A model generated the notes under the pieces. It searched no databases. It saw only the letters and a program-made list of their open reading frames with translations, and was not told the DNA's origin. DNA of 64,000 bases from Emticicia sp. CRIBPO (GTDB taxonomy: Bacteria > Bacteroidota > Bacteroidia > Cytophagales > Spirosomataceae), in contig NZ_JAAAKV010000006.1 in the NCBI RefSeq assembly GCF_009905725.1, positions 310,001 through 374,000 of the forward strand, in the 5' to 3' direction. The translations under genes and the position numbers were made by a program. Of the stretch, positions 26,783 through 35,315 are shown one piece after another (the first letter of the stretch is position 1; each line of letters starts with the position of its first letter).

Positions 26783-27586
26783 ATGAACAGAAATATTGTG
26801 AAGACAATTGCCATATTGTTTATGGTAATGACCGTCTTCTCGTGCCGGAAAAAGGACAACGATCCGATGGCGGGTTCAGATTCGAAATGTCCTCTGTTAT
26901 CAGTAAGCGGAATCAAAGGAAGTATCCGCGAATATGAATGGGTAGCCAGCAGGCTTATCCGTGTTTATAGCAAAGACTCTATCCCTACTACTTTGCTATT
27001 CAGATATAATACCAAAAATCTCCCTGAAAAAATGGAGATCCAGACCGGCACCTCCACTTCAAAGTACATCATCACTTTTCTTTACGATGACAAAAACAAA
27101 GTGGTTATGACCAAAACATCCCTGTCGGGTGTGGAATTTATGCATAACGACTTCCTTTACAATTCAGAAAACAACATTGCCAGCATTACTACCAGTGTAG
27201 AGCTTTTCGGAAAGAAAGTATCCGGAAAAACACGTATAGAATATAACGGAGACAACGTTTCCAAAGTTTACTCCAGCATAGACAACGACCAGGAAAGCCT
27301 GGCTTTCTGGGGTGAAAAATATGACGACAAAAAGCAATTCTGCCCGGAAGTCTATAAATATGCCGCCATGGGTTTTGTCGGAATCGCGAACAACTTCTTT
27401 TCCTTTTTTGGTGAAAACAACATGCTGGAAGGCAGGATTTATGATGGAAAAGGTCGTGTAGACCAGAAAACCACCATCAGCTATCTCTATAATAAAGATG
27501 GTCTCCCAACCAAATCGGAGACCACCATGGAACGAAACAATAAGATTTCGTCCGAAACCAACAGCTATATATTTGCCTGCAAATAA
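26783..27586 (+). CDS. Hypothetical lipoprotein with YD-like repeats
   Basis: 267 residues from the ATG at 26783; an in-frame TTG 33 bases earlier would spoil the signal peptide. The lipobox is 'TVFSC' followed by a charged 'RKKDND' linker. The rest consists of short beta-hairpin repeats such as 'FLYDDKNKVVMTKT', 'FLYNSENNIASITT' and 'YLYNKDGLPTKSET', which recall the YD-type or DUF4595-like repeats of Bacteroidota lipoproteins. It is a distant member of the lipoprotein group also found at 49.1, 51.9, 52.9 and 58.9 kb. Function unknown. Confidence 0.75.
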   Translation: MNRNIVKTIAILFMVMTVFSCRKKDNDPMAGSDSKCPLLSVSGIKGSIREYEWVASRLIRVYSKDSIPTTLLFRYNTKNLPEKMEIQTGTSTSKYIITFLYDDKNKVVMTKTSLSGVEFMHNDFLYNSENNIASITTSVELFGKKVSGKTRIEYNGDNVSKVYSSIDNDQESLAFWGEKYDDKKQFCPEVYKYAAMGFVGIANNFFSFFGENNMLEGRIYDGKGRVDQKTTISYLYNKDGLPTKSETTMERNNKISSETNSYIFACK

Positions 27587-27639
27587 CAGCTGTCTTCAAT
27601 TGCATTTGTGCTGTAGACTAATAATCCTAGTGGTCGAAG

Positions 27640-27663
27640 AAATCTCTGAGCAATCAGAGATTT
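27640..27663. terminator. Terminator between convergent genes
   Basis: AAATCTCTGA (27640-27649) pairs with TCAGAGATTT (27654-27663) around a GCAA loop, followed by TCTTTATTTT. It serves the upstream lipoprotein gene and, in reverse, possibly the haem-binding gene whose stop is at 27672. Confidence 0.8.
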
Positions 27664-27671
27664 TCTTTATT

Positions 27672-28151
27672 TTATTCAGACTTAACCGAACTGACGCTGT
27701 CGGCCATGATTTTAACACGAAGGCCTTTTGCCCAGCCGACAATCTCCCCTCTCTCCTCTTCTGTCAATTTCGCATCCTTGTGCAGCCATGTGTAGGAATC
27801 AAGCGGCATCCAGTGGTCTTCCTGCGACTCTATTACTTCCTCCATTTTATGATCGGCACGTTTGTAGGTGTAAGCCGTGAACTCAGAAAAATTCAAATGC
27901 TTCTTACCATCCCTGATATGGTCGTTTAACCACCAGGCTACCGGCTGGATGTTTGCATACCATGGATACTTCGTGTTGTTCGAATGGCAGTCATTACAAG
28001 CTTTTTCAAGAATAACCTTCACATTTCCAGGCACTTCATAACGGGTACTTATGTCGTTTTTTGATAACTCTGAAGAAATATTCTTTTCAGGTTTAAAAAA
28101 TTGAGCAATGATCAGGATAATTCCGAGACCGTATAAAATTTTACGCAGCAT
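27672..28151 (-). CDS. Haem-binding domain (Haem_bd) membrane protein
   Basis: 159 residues. One N-terminal membrane helix (about 4-20) anchors a small domain with a single c-type haem motif CNDCH (near residue 55) and the family signature 'NTKYPWYANIQPVAWWLNDH'. The remaining part ('HLNFSEFTAY...EEVIES...HWMPLDSYTWLHKDAKL') matches the Haem_bd family of Bacteroidota. It is probably a periplasmic electron-transfer or redox-sensing protein. It is transcribed alone, divergently from the GMC oxidoreductase gene, which could be a partner. Confidence 0.9.
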   Translation of the reverse strand: MLRKILYGLGIILIIAQFFKPEKNISSELSKNDISTRYEVPGNVKVILEKACNDCHSNNTKYPWYANIQPVAWWLNDHIRDGKKHLNFSEFTAYTYKRADHKMEEVIESQEDHWMPLDSYTWLHKDAKLTEEERGEIVGWAKGLRVKIMADSVSSVKSE

Positions 28152-28284
28152 GATTTGAAGGGTTTAATTTTATACGAATATGTTAAAAACATTTGAGTAT
28201 CCGTTTAATAAGAGGAATAAAATAATTTGGTGCCCGTTCAAAAAGAAAATTGAATTTTAAATACATTTTAATGGACAAGATTCT

Positions 28285-28313
28285 TTTGATGCAGTCATTT
28301 TTTGATATTTTTG
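28285..28313 (+). promoter_or_regulatory. Bacteroidota-type promoter of the GMC oxidoreductase gene
   Basis: TTTG (28285-28288), a 17-bp spacer and TATTTTTG (28306-28313) match the -33/-7 consensus. The ATG is 28 bases downstream. Confidence 0.7.
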
Positions 28314-28341
28314 GAAAACTATAATATTCAACCATTAGAAA

Positions 28342-30066
28342 ATGTATTTAAATTCAGATGCAAGAAAGGGTCAGACTTACGACGCCATTGTCGTAGGGTC
28401 CGGAATAAGCGGGGGTTGGGCAGCCAAAGAGCTGTGCGAAAAAGGACTTAAAGTCCTTCTTCTGGAGCGTGGAAGGGATCAGAAACACATTGAAGATTAT
28501 AAACATGCATTGACCCCACCCTGGGAGCTTCCGCATCGCAACAGGGTAACCAATGCCATGAAGGAGAAATTTCCTTACGAAACCGTCGAAGGGAATTATC
28601 CGATCACAGAAGCCAACCAGGATTTCTGGCTGCCTTATGCAGAAAGCCCGTATCAGCAGGAAAAACCTTTCCATTGGTTCAGAGGAAACGGAATCGGCGG
28701 CAAATCGCTGCTTTGGGGTCGCCAGGTTTACCGCTGGAGCGACCTTGACTTTGAAGCCAATGCTAAGGACGGTATTGCGATCGACTGGCCTATCCGATAT
28801 AAAGACATTGAGCCGTGGTATGCTTATGTTGAGAAATTCATCGGTGTCAGCGGCGAGGCTTTGAATTTGTCACATACGCCTGACAGCATCTTCCAGCCCG
28901 CCATGGAACTGAATTGTGTGGAGAAAGATTTTCAGCAGAAAATAAAAGCCCGGTATAAAGGCAACAGGCATGTTACGATAGGGCGGGTAGCTCATTTGAC
29001 CCAACCCGAAGACTTTCAGCTGGAACTGGGGCGGGCAAGCTGCCAGTACCGCAACGCCTGCAGCAACGGCTGTCCCTATGGTGCTTATTTCAGCACCCAG
29101 GCTGCCACATTGCCGGCTGCCATGAAAACCGGCAACCTGACCGTCAGGCCGTTTTCGGTGGTTTCCAAAGTATTATATGACGACGCTTCCAAAAAAGCCA
29201 AAGGTGTGGAAGTGATAGATGCCAACACGATGGAGTCTATTGAGTTTTACGCCAAAGTCATTTTTCTCAATGCGTCCACCATCGGCAGTACCCACGTATT
29301 GCTTAACTCTATCTCTGACCGTTTCCCTGAAGGAATGGGTAACGACAGCGGACAGCTGGGCCGGAATCTGATGGATCATCACTCGCGTGTGGGGGCATCC
29401 GGTACTGTTGAAGGCTTCGAAGATGATTATTATTTTGGTCGCAGGGCCAACGGCATTTTCATCCCCAGGTATCGCAACATCGGTAATGATAAAAGGGATT
29501 ATATCCGTGGATTCGACTACCAGGGAGGGGCCAGCAGACAAGGCTGGAGCAGGATGGTTGCAGAAATCAGTTTCGGGGAAGACCTCAAAAATGAACTTAC
29601 GCATCCCGGCTCCTGGACACTGGGCTTCGGAGGGTTCGGGGAATGCCTTCCTTATGAAGATAACCGTATGACCATTCATCCTTTGGAGAGAGACAAATTC
29701 GGGATGCCTTCTATCATTTTCAATGCCGAAATCAAAGAAAATGAAATGAAAATGAGGGAAGATATGGGCAATGACGCAGCCGAGATGCTACAGATTGCCG
29801 GGGTTAAAAATGTTAAAATCAACAACTCCAAAAAATTCGCCCTGGGCCTGTCCAAACATGAAATGGGCACCGCCAGAATGGGTAAAAGCCCCAAAACCTC
29901 GGTATTGAACGCTCATAACCAGGTCTGGGGATGTGAAAACGTGTTTGTTACCGACGGGGCATGCATGACCTCATCCAACTGCGTTAACCCGTCATTGACC
30001 TACATGGCTTTAACGGCCAGGGCCTGTGATTTCGCGGTGAGTGAACTGAAAAAGCTTAACCTTTGA
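28342..30066 (+). CDS. GMC family oxidoreductase
   Basis: 574 residues. The FAD-binding start 'YDAIVVGSGISGGWAAKELC', the GMC signature region 'FRGNGIGGKSLLWGR', a Cys-containing loop 'ACSNGCPYGAYFSTQAAT' and the C-terminal 'GACMTSSNCVNPSLTYMALT' active-site segment place it in the glucose-methanol-choline family (sugar or alcohol dehydrogenases). In Bacteroidota such proteins are usually paired with a gluconate 2-dehydrogenase subunit 3 carrying a Tat signal; none is adjacent here. No signal peptide is visible, so it would need the missing partner for export, or act in the cytoplasm. Substrate unknown. Confidence 0.92.
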   Translation: MYLNSDARKGQTYDAIVVGSGISGGWAAKELCEKGLKVLLLERGRDQKHIEDYKHALTPPWELPHRNRVTNAMKEKFPYETVEGNYPITEANQDFWLPYAESPYQQEKPFHWFRGNGIGGKSLLWGRQVYRWSDLDFEANAKDGIAIDWPIRYKDIEPWYAYVEKFIGVSGEALNLSHTPDSIFQPAMELNCVEKDFQQKIKARYKGNRHVTIGRVAHLTQPEDFQLELGRASCQYRNACSNGCPYGAYFSTQAATLPAAMKTGNLTVRPFSVVSKVLYDDASKKAKGVEVIDANTMESIEFYAKVIFLNASTIGSTHVLLNSISDRFPEGMGNDSGQLGRNLMDHHSRVGASGTVEGFEDDYYFGRRANGIFIPRYRNIGNDKRDYIRGFDYQGGASRQGWSRMVAEISFGEDLKNELTHPGSWTLGFGGFGECLPYEDNRMTIHPLERDKFGMPSIIFNAEIKENEMKMREDMGNDAAEMLQIAGVKNVKINNSKKFALGLSKHEMGTARMGKSPKTSVLNAHNQVWGCENVFVTDGACMTSSNCVNPSLTYMALTARACDFAVSELKKLNL

Positions 30067-30260
30067 AAAAATGTTAAGCATATTTTCGGTCAAATAAAAA
30101 AGGAAGTTATGAATATTGTACAATAACTGATACCTTTGCCGCTCAGAATTTTTAATCGAACCTGAAAAGATTTTAACAATATCTTCTAACTAATACCGGA
30201 CCCATGATCTGGAATAAAGTTAATGGCATCAGAGGATCCATTGACTTAAAATAGCCACGC

Positions 30261-31331
30261 ATGAATAAGTACTTAAGTATAAAACTAAAAGCTATATCAT
30301 TTTTTGCCACGTTCATGGTAACCTATATACATTCCTCGAACGTTCTGGTAAGGTTTCCGTCTGAATATCTTATTTCAGAAAAAGGATACAGCTATTTCAT
30401 CCAGGAGTTTATTTCACAGGGATTAACAAGAGTGGCAGTACCTTTATTTTTTGCCATCTCCGGGTACCTGTTCTTTCTTAATATAAAGGGCGAACCCCGC
30501 GAGTTCTTTTTAAAAATAAAGAAAAGGGCAAAGACACTTGTAATTCCTTATTTGTTCTGGTCTCTTTTAAGCCTGCTTATCTTCTTCATTTTGCAGTCCC
30601 TCCCTTTTTCTGAAAAATTCTTTACCTCCAAACTTGTCAGAGATCTCTCAGCTAACGAATTACTGTCTTCGGTTTTTCTGAATCCGCTTTCGTATCCCTT
30701 ATGGTTTATCCGGGATCTGATCATGCTGGCCTTGGTTTCTCCGCTTATCTATTTAGCTGTCAGATACCTGAAATATCTGAGCATATTATTATTACTGCCG
30801 GCCTGGATATTCGGGTTTAATTTTGTGATTTTTTTCGAAGAGGCCCTGTTCTTTTTCGTTTGCGGTTCATTCCTCAGTATCCGCAAAGTTGAAAAGCTGA
30901 TACAAACCAGGTTTACGAAAAACCCCTGGATTTACTTTTGCCTGTGGCTATTGATTATCCTGGCTAAAACCATCCTGGTTTTTACAGACTTAAACAACCC
31001 GATTTTATTAAATATTTTACTCAAATTGAGTATCCTGACGGGAGTATTCAGCCTCTGGATAATGTATGACTACTTATTCAAAGCTACTGAACTTGCTGAT
31101 TTCAAATATTTCGGGGTTTCCTCTTTTTCTTTCTTTCTTTATGCCAGCCATGAGCCTTTACTCACCATCGTCAAAAAAGTGTTTTTCTTCACTTTAGAAA
31201 CGAGTGAGTTTACTTCTCTTGTGATCTACCTGACCGCTCCGTTGATAACCATAGCCATCTGTATTTCAATCGCCTACAGGTTAAAAAAGACAAGGCCCAG
31301 GTTTTACGAAATCATAACAGGAGGAAGATAA
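30261..31331 (+). CDS. Acyltransferase family 3 membrane protein
   Basis: 356 residues with about ten membrane helices. The first helix carries 'FFATFMVTYIHSSNV' (the His is the family's catalytic-site residue), followed by 'VAVPLFFAISGYLFF' and 'YPLWFIRDLIMLAL', all typical of the OatA/WecH-like acyltransferase 3 family. These enzymes move acyl groups (often acetyl) from the cytoplasm to surface sugars or lipids. The acceptor cannot be told here. The end is followed only 6 bp later by the stop of a convergent gene. Confidence 0.9.
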   Translation: MNKYLSIKLKAISFFATFMVTYIHSSNVLVRFPSEYLISEKGYSYFIQEFISQGLTRVAVPLFFAISGYLFFLNIKGEPREFFLKIKKRAKTLVIPYLFWSLLSLLIFFILQSLPFSEKFFTSKLVRDLSANELLSSVFLNPLSYPLWFIRDLIMLALVSPLIYLAVRYLKYLSILLLLPAWIFGFNFVIFFEEALFFFVCGSFLSIRKVEKLIQTRFTKNPWIYFCLWLLIILAKTILVFTDLNNPILLNILLKLSILTGVFSLWIMYDYLFKATELADFKYFGVSSFSFFLYASHEPLLTIVKKVFFFTLETSEFTSLVIYLTAPLITIAICISIAYRLKKTRPRFYEIITGGR

Positions 31332-31337
31332 GACTGC

Positions 31338-31688
31338 TTAGTCTTTGAAAAACTCTGAATATTTGGAAGCATCAAAGCCGAGCATTTCAATTTTCTGATC
31401 CTCGATAACCGGCCTTTTGATCAGGGAAGTATTGGCTATGATGATCGGGATGGCTGTTTCAGGAGAACTTAAAGCTTCTTTTTCCTCATCTGAAAGCCCT
31501 TTATAGGTGGTACTGGCTTTGTTCACGACCCTGTCAAGCGGGAAAAACTTAAGCCACTCTTCTATTTTCTCTTTGGTGATTCCGTCTGTTTTATAATTAT
31601 GGAATTCAAAATCTACTCCATTGGTTTTCAACCAGGTAGTGGCTTTTTTGACTGTGTCACAATTCGGGATTCCGTATACTTTATACAT
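31338..31688 (-). CDS. ArsC/Spx-family reductase-like protein (YffB type)
   Basis: 116 residues with a thioredoxin-like fold. The N-terminal 'YGIPNCDTVKKATTWL' has one catalytic Cys (about residue 10) in place of the CxxC of Spx, as in YffB-like proteins. 'VNKASTTYKGL' and 'LIKRPVIEDQK' (the conserved RP motif) match the ArsC family. It is probably a glutathione- or thiol-dependent reductase of unknown substrate, not a true arsenate reductase. No ars genes are near. Confidence 0.92.
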   Translation of the reverse strand: MYKVYGIPNCDTVKKATTWLKTNGVDFEFHNYKTDGITKEKIEEWLKFFPLDRVVNKASTTYKGLSDEEKEALSSPETAIPIIIANTSLIKRPVIEDQKIEMLGFDASKYSEFFKD

Positions 31689-31816
31689 GTAATATTGATT
31701 TATCTGGCAAAATTAATCATTTCCGGATAGAACCTCAGCGGAATTCCGGATTAAGTATTTAAACCGGCCGTAACCTGATCCGTTAATTTGCCGTCAAATT
31801 GTTTAATATTCGTATT

Positions 31817-31844
31817 TAACTTTGCATTAACAAACCTATATTTG
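31817..31844 (+). promoter_or_regulatory. Two candidate -7 boxes before the thioredoxin-fold gene
   Basis: TAACTTTG (31817-31824) and TATATTTG (31837-31844) both match TAnnTTTG; the second lies 42 bases before the ATG. Neither has an ideal -33 TTTG, so it is unclear which one is used. Confidence 0.4.
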
Positions 31845-31886
31845 TTGTTTGAGTAATTTAACCTTCCAAAAACCAAAACAATCTCA

Positions 31887-33149
31887 ATGTCTCAAATGAA
31901 TATGTTGAATACCATTAAACTGGCCGGAACACTTCTCCTTTTAACCGTCTTAGGATGTCAGAGCAAAACACAGGGAACCGAAACGGCTACCGAACAGCAA
32001 GCCATCAACCCGAACGAAGTCACCTGGGAAACCGATATCAATGCTGCTTTACAGAAAGCCAAAAGCAGTAATAAAATCCTTTTTGTGGAATGCTATTCTC
32101 CTACCTGTCCGGTTTGTCAGAAACTTGAGCCTTTCTTCAAAAAACCTGAAGTAGCTAAAATCTACAATTCCAATTTCATCAATTTCAAACTGGACGTAGG
32201 CAATGTCGAGCTGGTTAAATTCCTGAATCAGAAAAATATTTTCCTGCCGAGCTTCCCTCAGTTCCTATTTTTTGATGGTGATGGAAATTTACTTCATCAA
32301 TCTGAAGTAAACCCAGAAGTTTCTTCATTTGAACTAGTGGCAAACACAGCCAAGTCTCCAGAAAAAAGATCCTCGAGCTATGCCGAACGTTTTAGAACAG
32401 GTGAAAGATCCCTTGATTTTCTGACTGCCTATGCTTCATATGCCTTGATTTCAAGAGACACATTAGCTAATTTATCAGTAGCATCAGAACTCTTCAAAGG
32501 GTTCCCTGAAAAAGATTTGGGCTCCGAGCTGAGCTGGAAACTGACCAAAAAATGTGTGTCGGACATTGACAACGGTTTTGCCAAATACTGGTTCAATCAT
32601 TCGGCTGAGGCGGCAGCCATTGAGAAAAAAGAGGGCCACGAAGGGAATGAAAATACTGTCTTTGGAAGAATCATCCAAGCATCTTTATATAGCCCCAGAG
32701 GCAGGCTGTATGGTACCGACAAGATCAATCTCATTAAACAATACATGGGCAAAGCAGGAGCTGCACAATATGCTGACGGCGTAACCTGGGAGTTTGAAAC
32801 CAAAGCCCTGATCAGAGAAGGAAAAGCTGCCGGAGCGTTAAATATAGGAAAGAAAATGGCGGCCATGTACGGCAGCAATGGTCAGTCACTGGTGTATATC
32901 ACCAAGGTGTTCAACGATGTTTATCCTGACGCAAGTTACAGTGTCACAGCCAAAGGATGGATGCAAAAAGCCAAGCCATTGATCAAAGAGAACAACGCCC
33001 TGGCTGAATATTATTATGAATCGGCAAGACTAAATCAGAAAACGGGAGATAAAGTTACCGCAAAAACAGAAGCATTACAGGCTTTAAACCTTGCGACAAC
33101 CGCGAAAGTCAATCTTCAGAAATTTAATCTCCTTGTTAGTAGTTTTTAA
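31887..33149 (+). CDS. Thioredoxin-fold lipoprotein
   Basis: 420 residues. The lipobox 'TVLGC' (Cys24) is followed by a thioredoxin domain (about 45-155) with a CPVC redox motif in 'ECYSPTCPVCQKLEPFF' (about residues 66-82) and the cis-Pro loop 'SFPQFLFFDG'. The C-terminal 250 residues are helical, with no named domain ('SLDFLTAYASYALI', 'AEYYYESARLNQKTGDKV', TPR-like). It is expected in the periplasm, where it could reduce or isomerise disulfides. The last 52 codons are repeated at 35635-35790 with only third-position changes, so the present 3' end probably arrived with the inserted segment that follows. Confidence 0.88.
   Translation: MSQMNMLNTIKLAGTLLLLTVLGCQSKTQGTETATEQQAINPNEVTWETDINAALQKAKSSNKILFVECYSPTCPVCQKLEPFFKKPEVAKIYNSNFINFKLDVGNVELVKFLNQKNIFLPSFPQFLFFDGDGNLLHQSEVNPEVSSFELVANTAKSPEKRSSSYAERFRTGERSLDFLTAYASYALISRDTLANLSVASELFKGFPEKDLGSELSWKLTKKCVSDIDNGFAKYWFNHSAEAAAIEKKEGHEGNENTVFGRIIQASLYSPRGRLYGTDKINLIKQYMGKAGAAQYADGVTWEFETKALIREGKAAGALNIGKKMAAMYGSNGQSLVYITKVFNDVYPDASYSVTAKGWMQKAKPLIKENNALAEYYYESARLNQKTGDKVTAKTEALQALNLATTAKVNLQKFNLLVSSF
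32994..33149 (+). repeat. 156-bp direct repeat, copy A (3' end of thioredoxin-fold gene)
   Basis: Aligns without gaps to 35635-35790. I count nine mismatches, all at third codon positions; eight are silent and one changes the last residue (Phe to Leu). Six of the nine fall in the last eight codons. Confidence 0.93.
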
Positions 33150-33251
33150 CGGCCTAATACTGAAAATGTTTATTGCGAATTTTTAAGTAATTTATGGGTA
33201 TTAGAAATTTATCTCTCGAAAAAAAACAGCCTACCGGTTAAGGTACTTATT

Positions 33252-33291
33252 AAGTATGTCCACAAATTATTAATACCTTGTGGACATACTT
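33252..33291 (-). terminator. Perfect 14-bp hairpin at the end of the propeller lipoprotein gene
   Basis: AAGTATGTCCACAA (33252-33265) pairs perfectly with TTGTGGACATACTT (33278-33291). It reaches the stop codon of the minus-strand gene. There is no U-tract. Confidence 0.65.
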
Positions 33292-34361
33292 TAAAGCAGT
33301 TCGTGATCGATATCAAAAGAAATGATTTCTAATTGGCCATTTTCATCTGGCGATAAAGCATATAAAATACTATTATCCATATTAATCGCTATTCTTACCA
33401 CCTTCCTATCCAGATTATAAGTGATTACTTTTTCACCAGTCCAATCATAAAAATAAATTTTATCTGAAAAATAGTCTTTTGTATAGTAAGAGACGGCTTG
33501 TCCCAAATAAGAAAGATAAAATCCATGATTATTTGAAGTAATATCATGATAATACATTTTTGACCGATTACTTTTAACTGCTAAAGAATCATAACCTAAT
33601 TTAATCAGTTTTATATCATTAGGATACGCTCTGTATCGCCTCCATAGTTCTTCAAGATTGCTTTCCTTAACATTTAATACATTAATTAAATCAGCTCCAT
33701 AAGTCGCAACAGCTAATCTATCCATTGTAGGTTTCAAACTGAACATTGGTTGATATAATTTAGCATTATTTTTTTCATCTATATATTTGCTAATCTTATC
33801 TGGACTAGGGTAATCTAAAAAGAATCCTAAACTCTGCTTATCCTTATCAACCAAAAGTAACCTTCCGTTACTACTTCTGCTTTCCCCAATCCATACATTC
33901 TTCCCCACCAAAAGCTTACCGTAATCTTCGCGTGGAAGATTAATGAGAGACGATGAATCCAATTTAATTTTATAATCATCAATCTCTTTGTTAAAACAAA
34001 TAAGTTTATTTGTCAAGATATCATTTATGCAAAAAGAATAATCATTGTTTACAAACGTCTGAATCGTGGTAACAGAAACAAGATCGAGACCCTTTTGATC
34101 ATTCTTAAAACTCTTAACATTTTTTTTATCATTGATATTAAAAATATCAATGATAAAATCCGATTTATAATTCCCTACTATTAAGAGGGAATCATTAAAT
34201 ATCCCCACTGAGTATGGACTATGTAGATTCTCAGCAGCAATAAATACACTCGATCTTAAAGTTTTTAAGTCTCCTTTTTCATAAGACTTACAAGAAATAA
34301 CAATGCTCACAATTAATAATAGTATTAATTGTGAGCATTTCATTGTTGAAATAAATTTCAT
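33291..34361 (-). CDS. TolB-like / BF3164-type beta-propeller lipoprotein
   Basis: 356 residues from the ATG at 34361 ('MKFISTMKCSQLILLLIV'); an upstream in-frame ATG at 34430 overlaps the preceding gene and would mask the signal peptide. The lipobox is 'IVISC'. The rest shows the strand pattern of a six-bladed TolB-like propeller: 'SPYSVGIFNDSLLIVGNY', 'VWIGESRSSNGRLLLVDKD', 'DRLAVATYGADLINV' and a C-terminal 'RIAINMDNSILYALSPDENG'. BF3164-type lipoproteins of Bacteroidota are often encoded beside NVEALA peptides, as here (the NVEALA gene ends 15 bp upstream). Function unknown; a surface or periplasmic binding role is likely. Confidence 0.78.
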   Translation of the reverse strand: MKFISTMKCSQLILLLIVSIVISCKSYEKGDLKTLRSSVFIAAENLHSPYSVGIFNDSLLIVGNYKSDFIIDIFNINDKKNVKSFKNDQKGLDLVSVTTIQTFVNNDYSFCINDILTNKLICFNKEIDDYKIKLDSSSLINLPREDYGKLLVGKNVWIGESRSSNGRLLLVDKDKQSLGFFLDYPSPDKISKYIDEKNNAKLYQPMFSLKPTMDRLAVATYGADLINVLNVKESNLEELWRRYRAYPNDIKLIKLGYDSLAVKSNRSKMYYHDITSNNHGFYLSYLGQAVSYYTKDYFSDKIYFYDWTGEKVITYNLDRKVVRIAINMDNSILYALSPDENGQLEIISFDIDHELL

Positions 34362-34375
34362 TTGATAAAAAACAA

Positions 34376-34591
34376 TTAATTGTTTTCCCAAACAATTTCT
34401 CCATAATAATACGTTTTCCCGTCGGTACATGTAAAGTTTGTATTTTTAGGCTTACATCTAGAAATACTAGTCTCTCCTTTAAGAGCTTCAAAATTCTCTT
34501 CAACAGAACTTTGATCATCTACCTCTGAAAAACTGGATAGCAATCCACCAACTAACAAGGCTGTGCATACTGACAAAAAAAGATTTTTCAT
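34376..34591 (-). CDS. NVEALA-family small secreted peptide
   Basis: 71 residues: a signal peptide (about 1-22, 'MKNLFLSVCTALLVGGLLSS'), the family motif in variant form 'VEENFEALKGE' (consensus NVEALA), and a short C-terminal tail with two Cys ('SRCKPKNTNFTCTDGKTYYY') that could form a disulfide. NVEALA precursors are small, variable and found only in Bacteroidota; their job is not known, though a secreted signal or toxin-like peptide has been considered. It is the middle gene of the three on the inserted segment. Confidence 0.82.
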   Translation of the reverse strand: MKNLFLSVCTALLVGGLLSSFSEVDDQSSVEENFEALKGETSISRCKPKNTNFTCTDGKTYYYGEIVWENN

Positions 34592-34772
34592 ATGTTACAA
34601 TTTAATTTAATAAGCACAATAATACATTGCCTATTTTAAAATTACAAGCTTTCTTCAAAAAATTCGTATCCCCTTACGTTAATCTATAGTTTGTCAAAAA
34701 AAACAAATCTGCGTCTATATATTCAATCATTGCCCAGAATTTACATAATCAACTAATAATAAGAAGGTTAAA

Positions 34773-35315
34773 TTATCGATTGTTAAAAATTCTATTTAAA
34801 TATAATTTCTCTATTTTTTTACTAATTGCAGGATTGCCTAACACCAGACACTCATTGCTAGAACCCAGTAAGAGAGTTTGGATACGATGATCGAACAACT
34901 TATTTTTTACAATAAAATCATTTGTGCGGTCATAATATATTGGCAAATCAAGTCCATATTTTATGAGATACTCCTTTTCAAAATAGTCTTCATCATTTGT
35001 AAAGACTATTAGAACTAATTCAATATCATTATCTGTCAAAATAACATTCTTATTGAACTCTTTCCAATACAATAAATTATTTATACAGGTTACACACGTG
35101 CCATCAATGTATGAAATTATCTTAAATCGCTTTTCTCCTTTCGTATTTGAAAAAGATGCTATTTTAGCCTTCTTTAAGCTACTGGGGATTATAACCTCTG
35201 AGTCAATTATTTCGTTTAACAATTCTTCATTTTCTGACACCCAATCTTTCTTTTTTGATTGGCATGAAAATATTATAAGAAGAAGGAAAATAGAAAGATA
35301 TCTGGCGTAAAGCAT
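34773..35315 (-). CDS. Lipoprotein with a CxxC thioredoxin-like motif
   Basis: 180 residues with lipobox 'LIIFSC' (Cys18). A central strand-loop-helix 'IISYIDGTCVTCINNLLYW' places Cys74 and Cys77 as a CxxC pair in a thioredoxin-like position, and 'LVLIVFTNDEDYFEKEY' plus 'LPIYYDRTNDF' continue the fold in the manner of TlpA-like lipoproteins. It is upstream of the NVEALA gene on the same strand (181-bp gap). A role in making or breaking the disulfide of the NVEALA peptide is an attractive inference but unproven. Confidence 0.72.
   Translation of the reverse strand: MLYARYLSIFLLLIIFSCQSKKKDWVSENEELLNEIIDSEVIIPSSLKKAKIASFSNTKGEKRFKIISYIDGTCVTCINNLLYWKEFNKNVILTDNDIELVLIVFTNDEDYFEKEYLIKYGLDLPIYYDRTNDFIVKNKLFDHRIQTLLLGSSNECLVLGNPAISKKIEKLYLNRIFNNR

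Noticed and set aside
31338-31688. True arsenate reductase
   Set aside because: Only the general ArsC fold with one N-terminal Cys is present and there are no arsenic-resistance neighbours, so a YffB-type reductase is the safer call.
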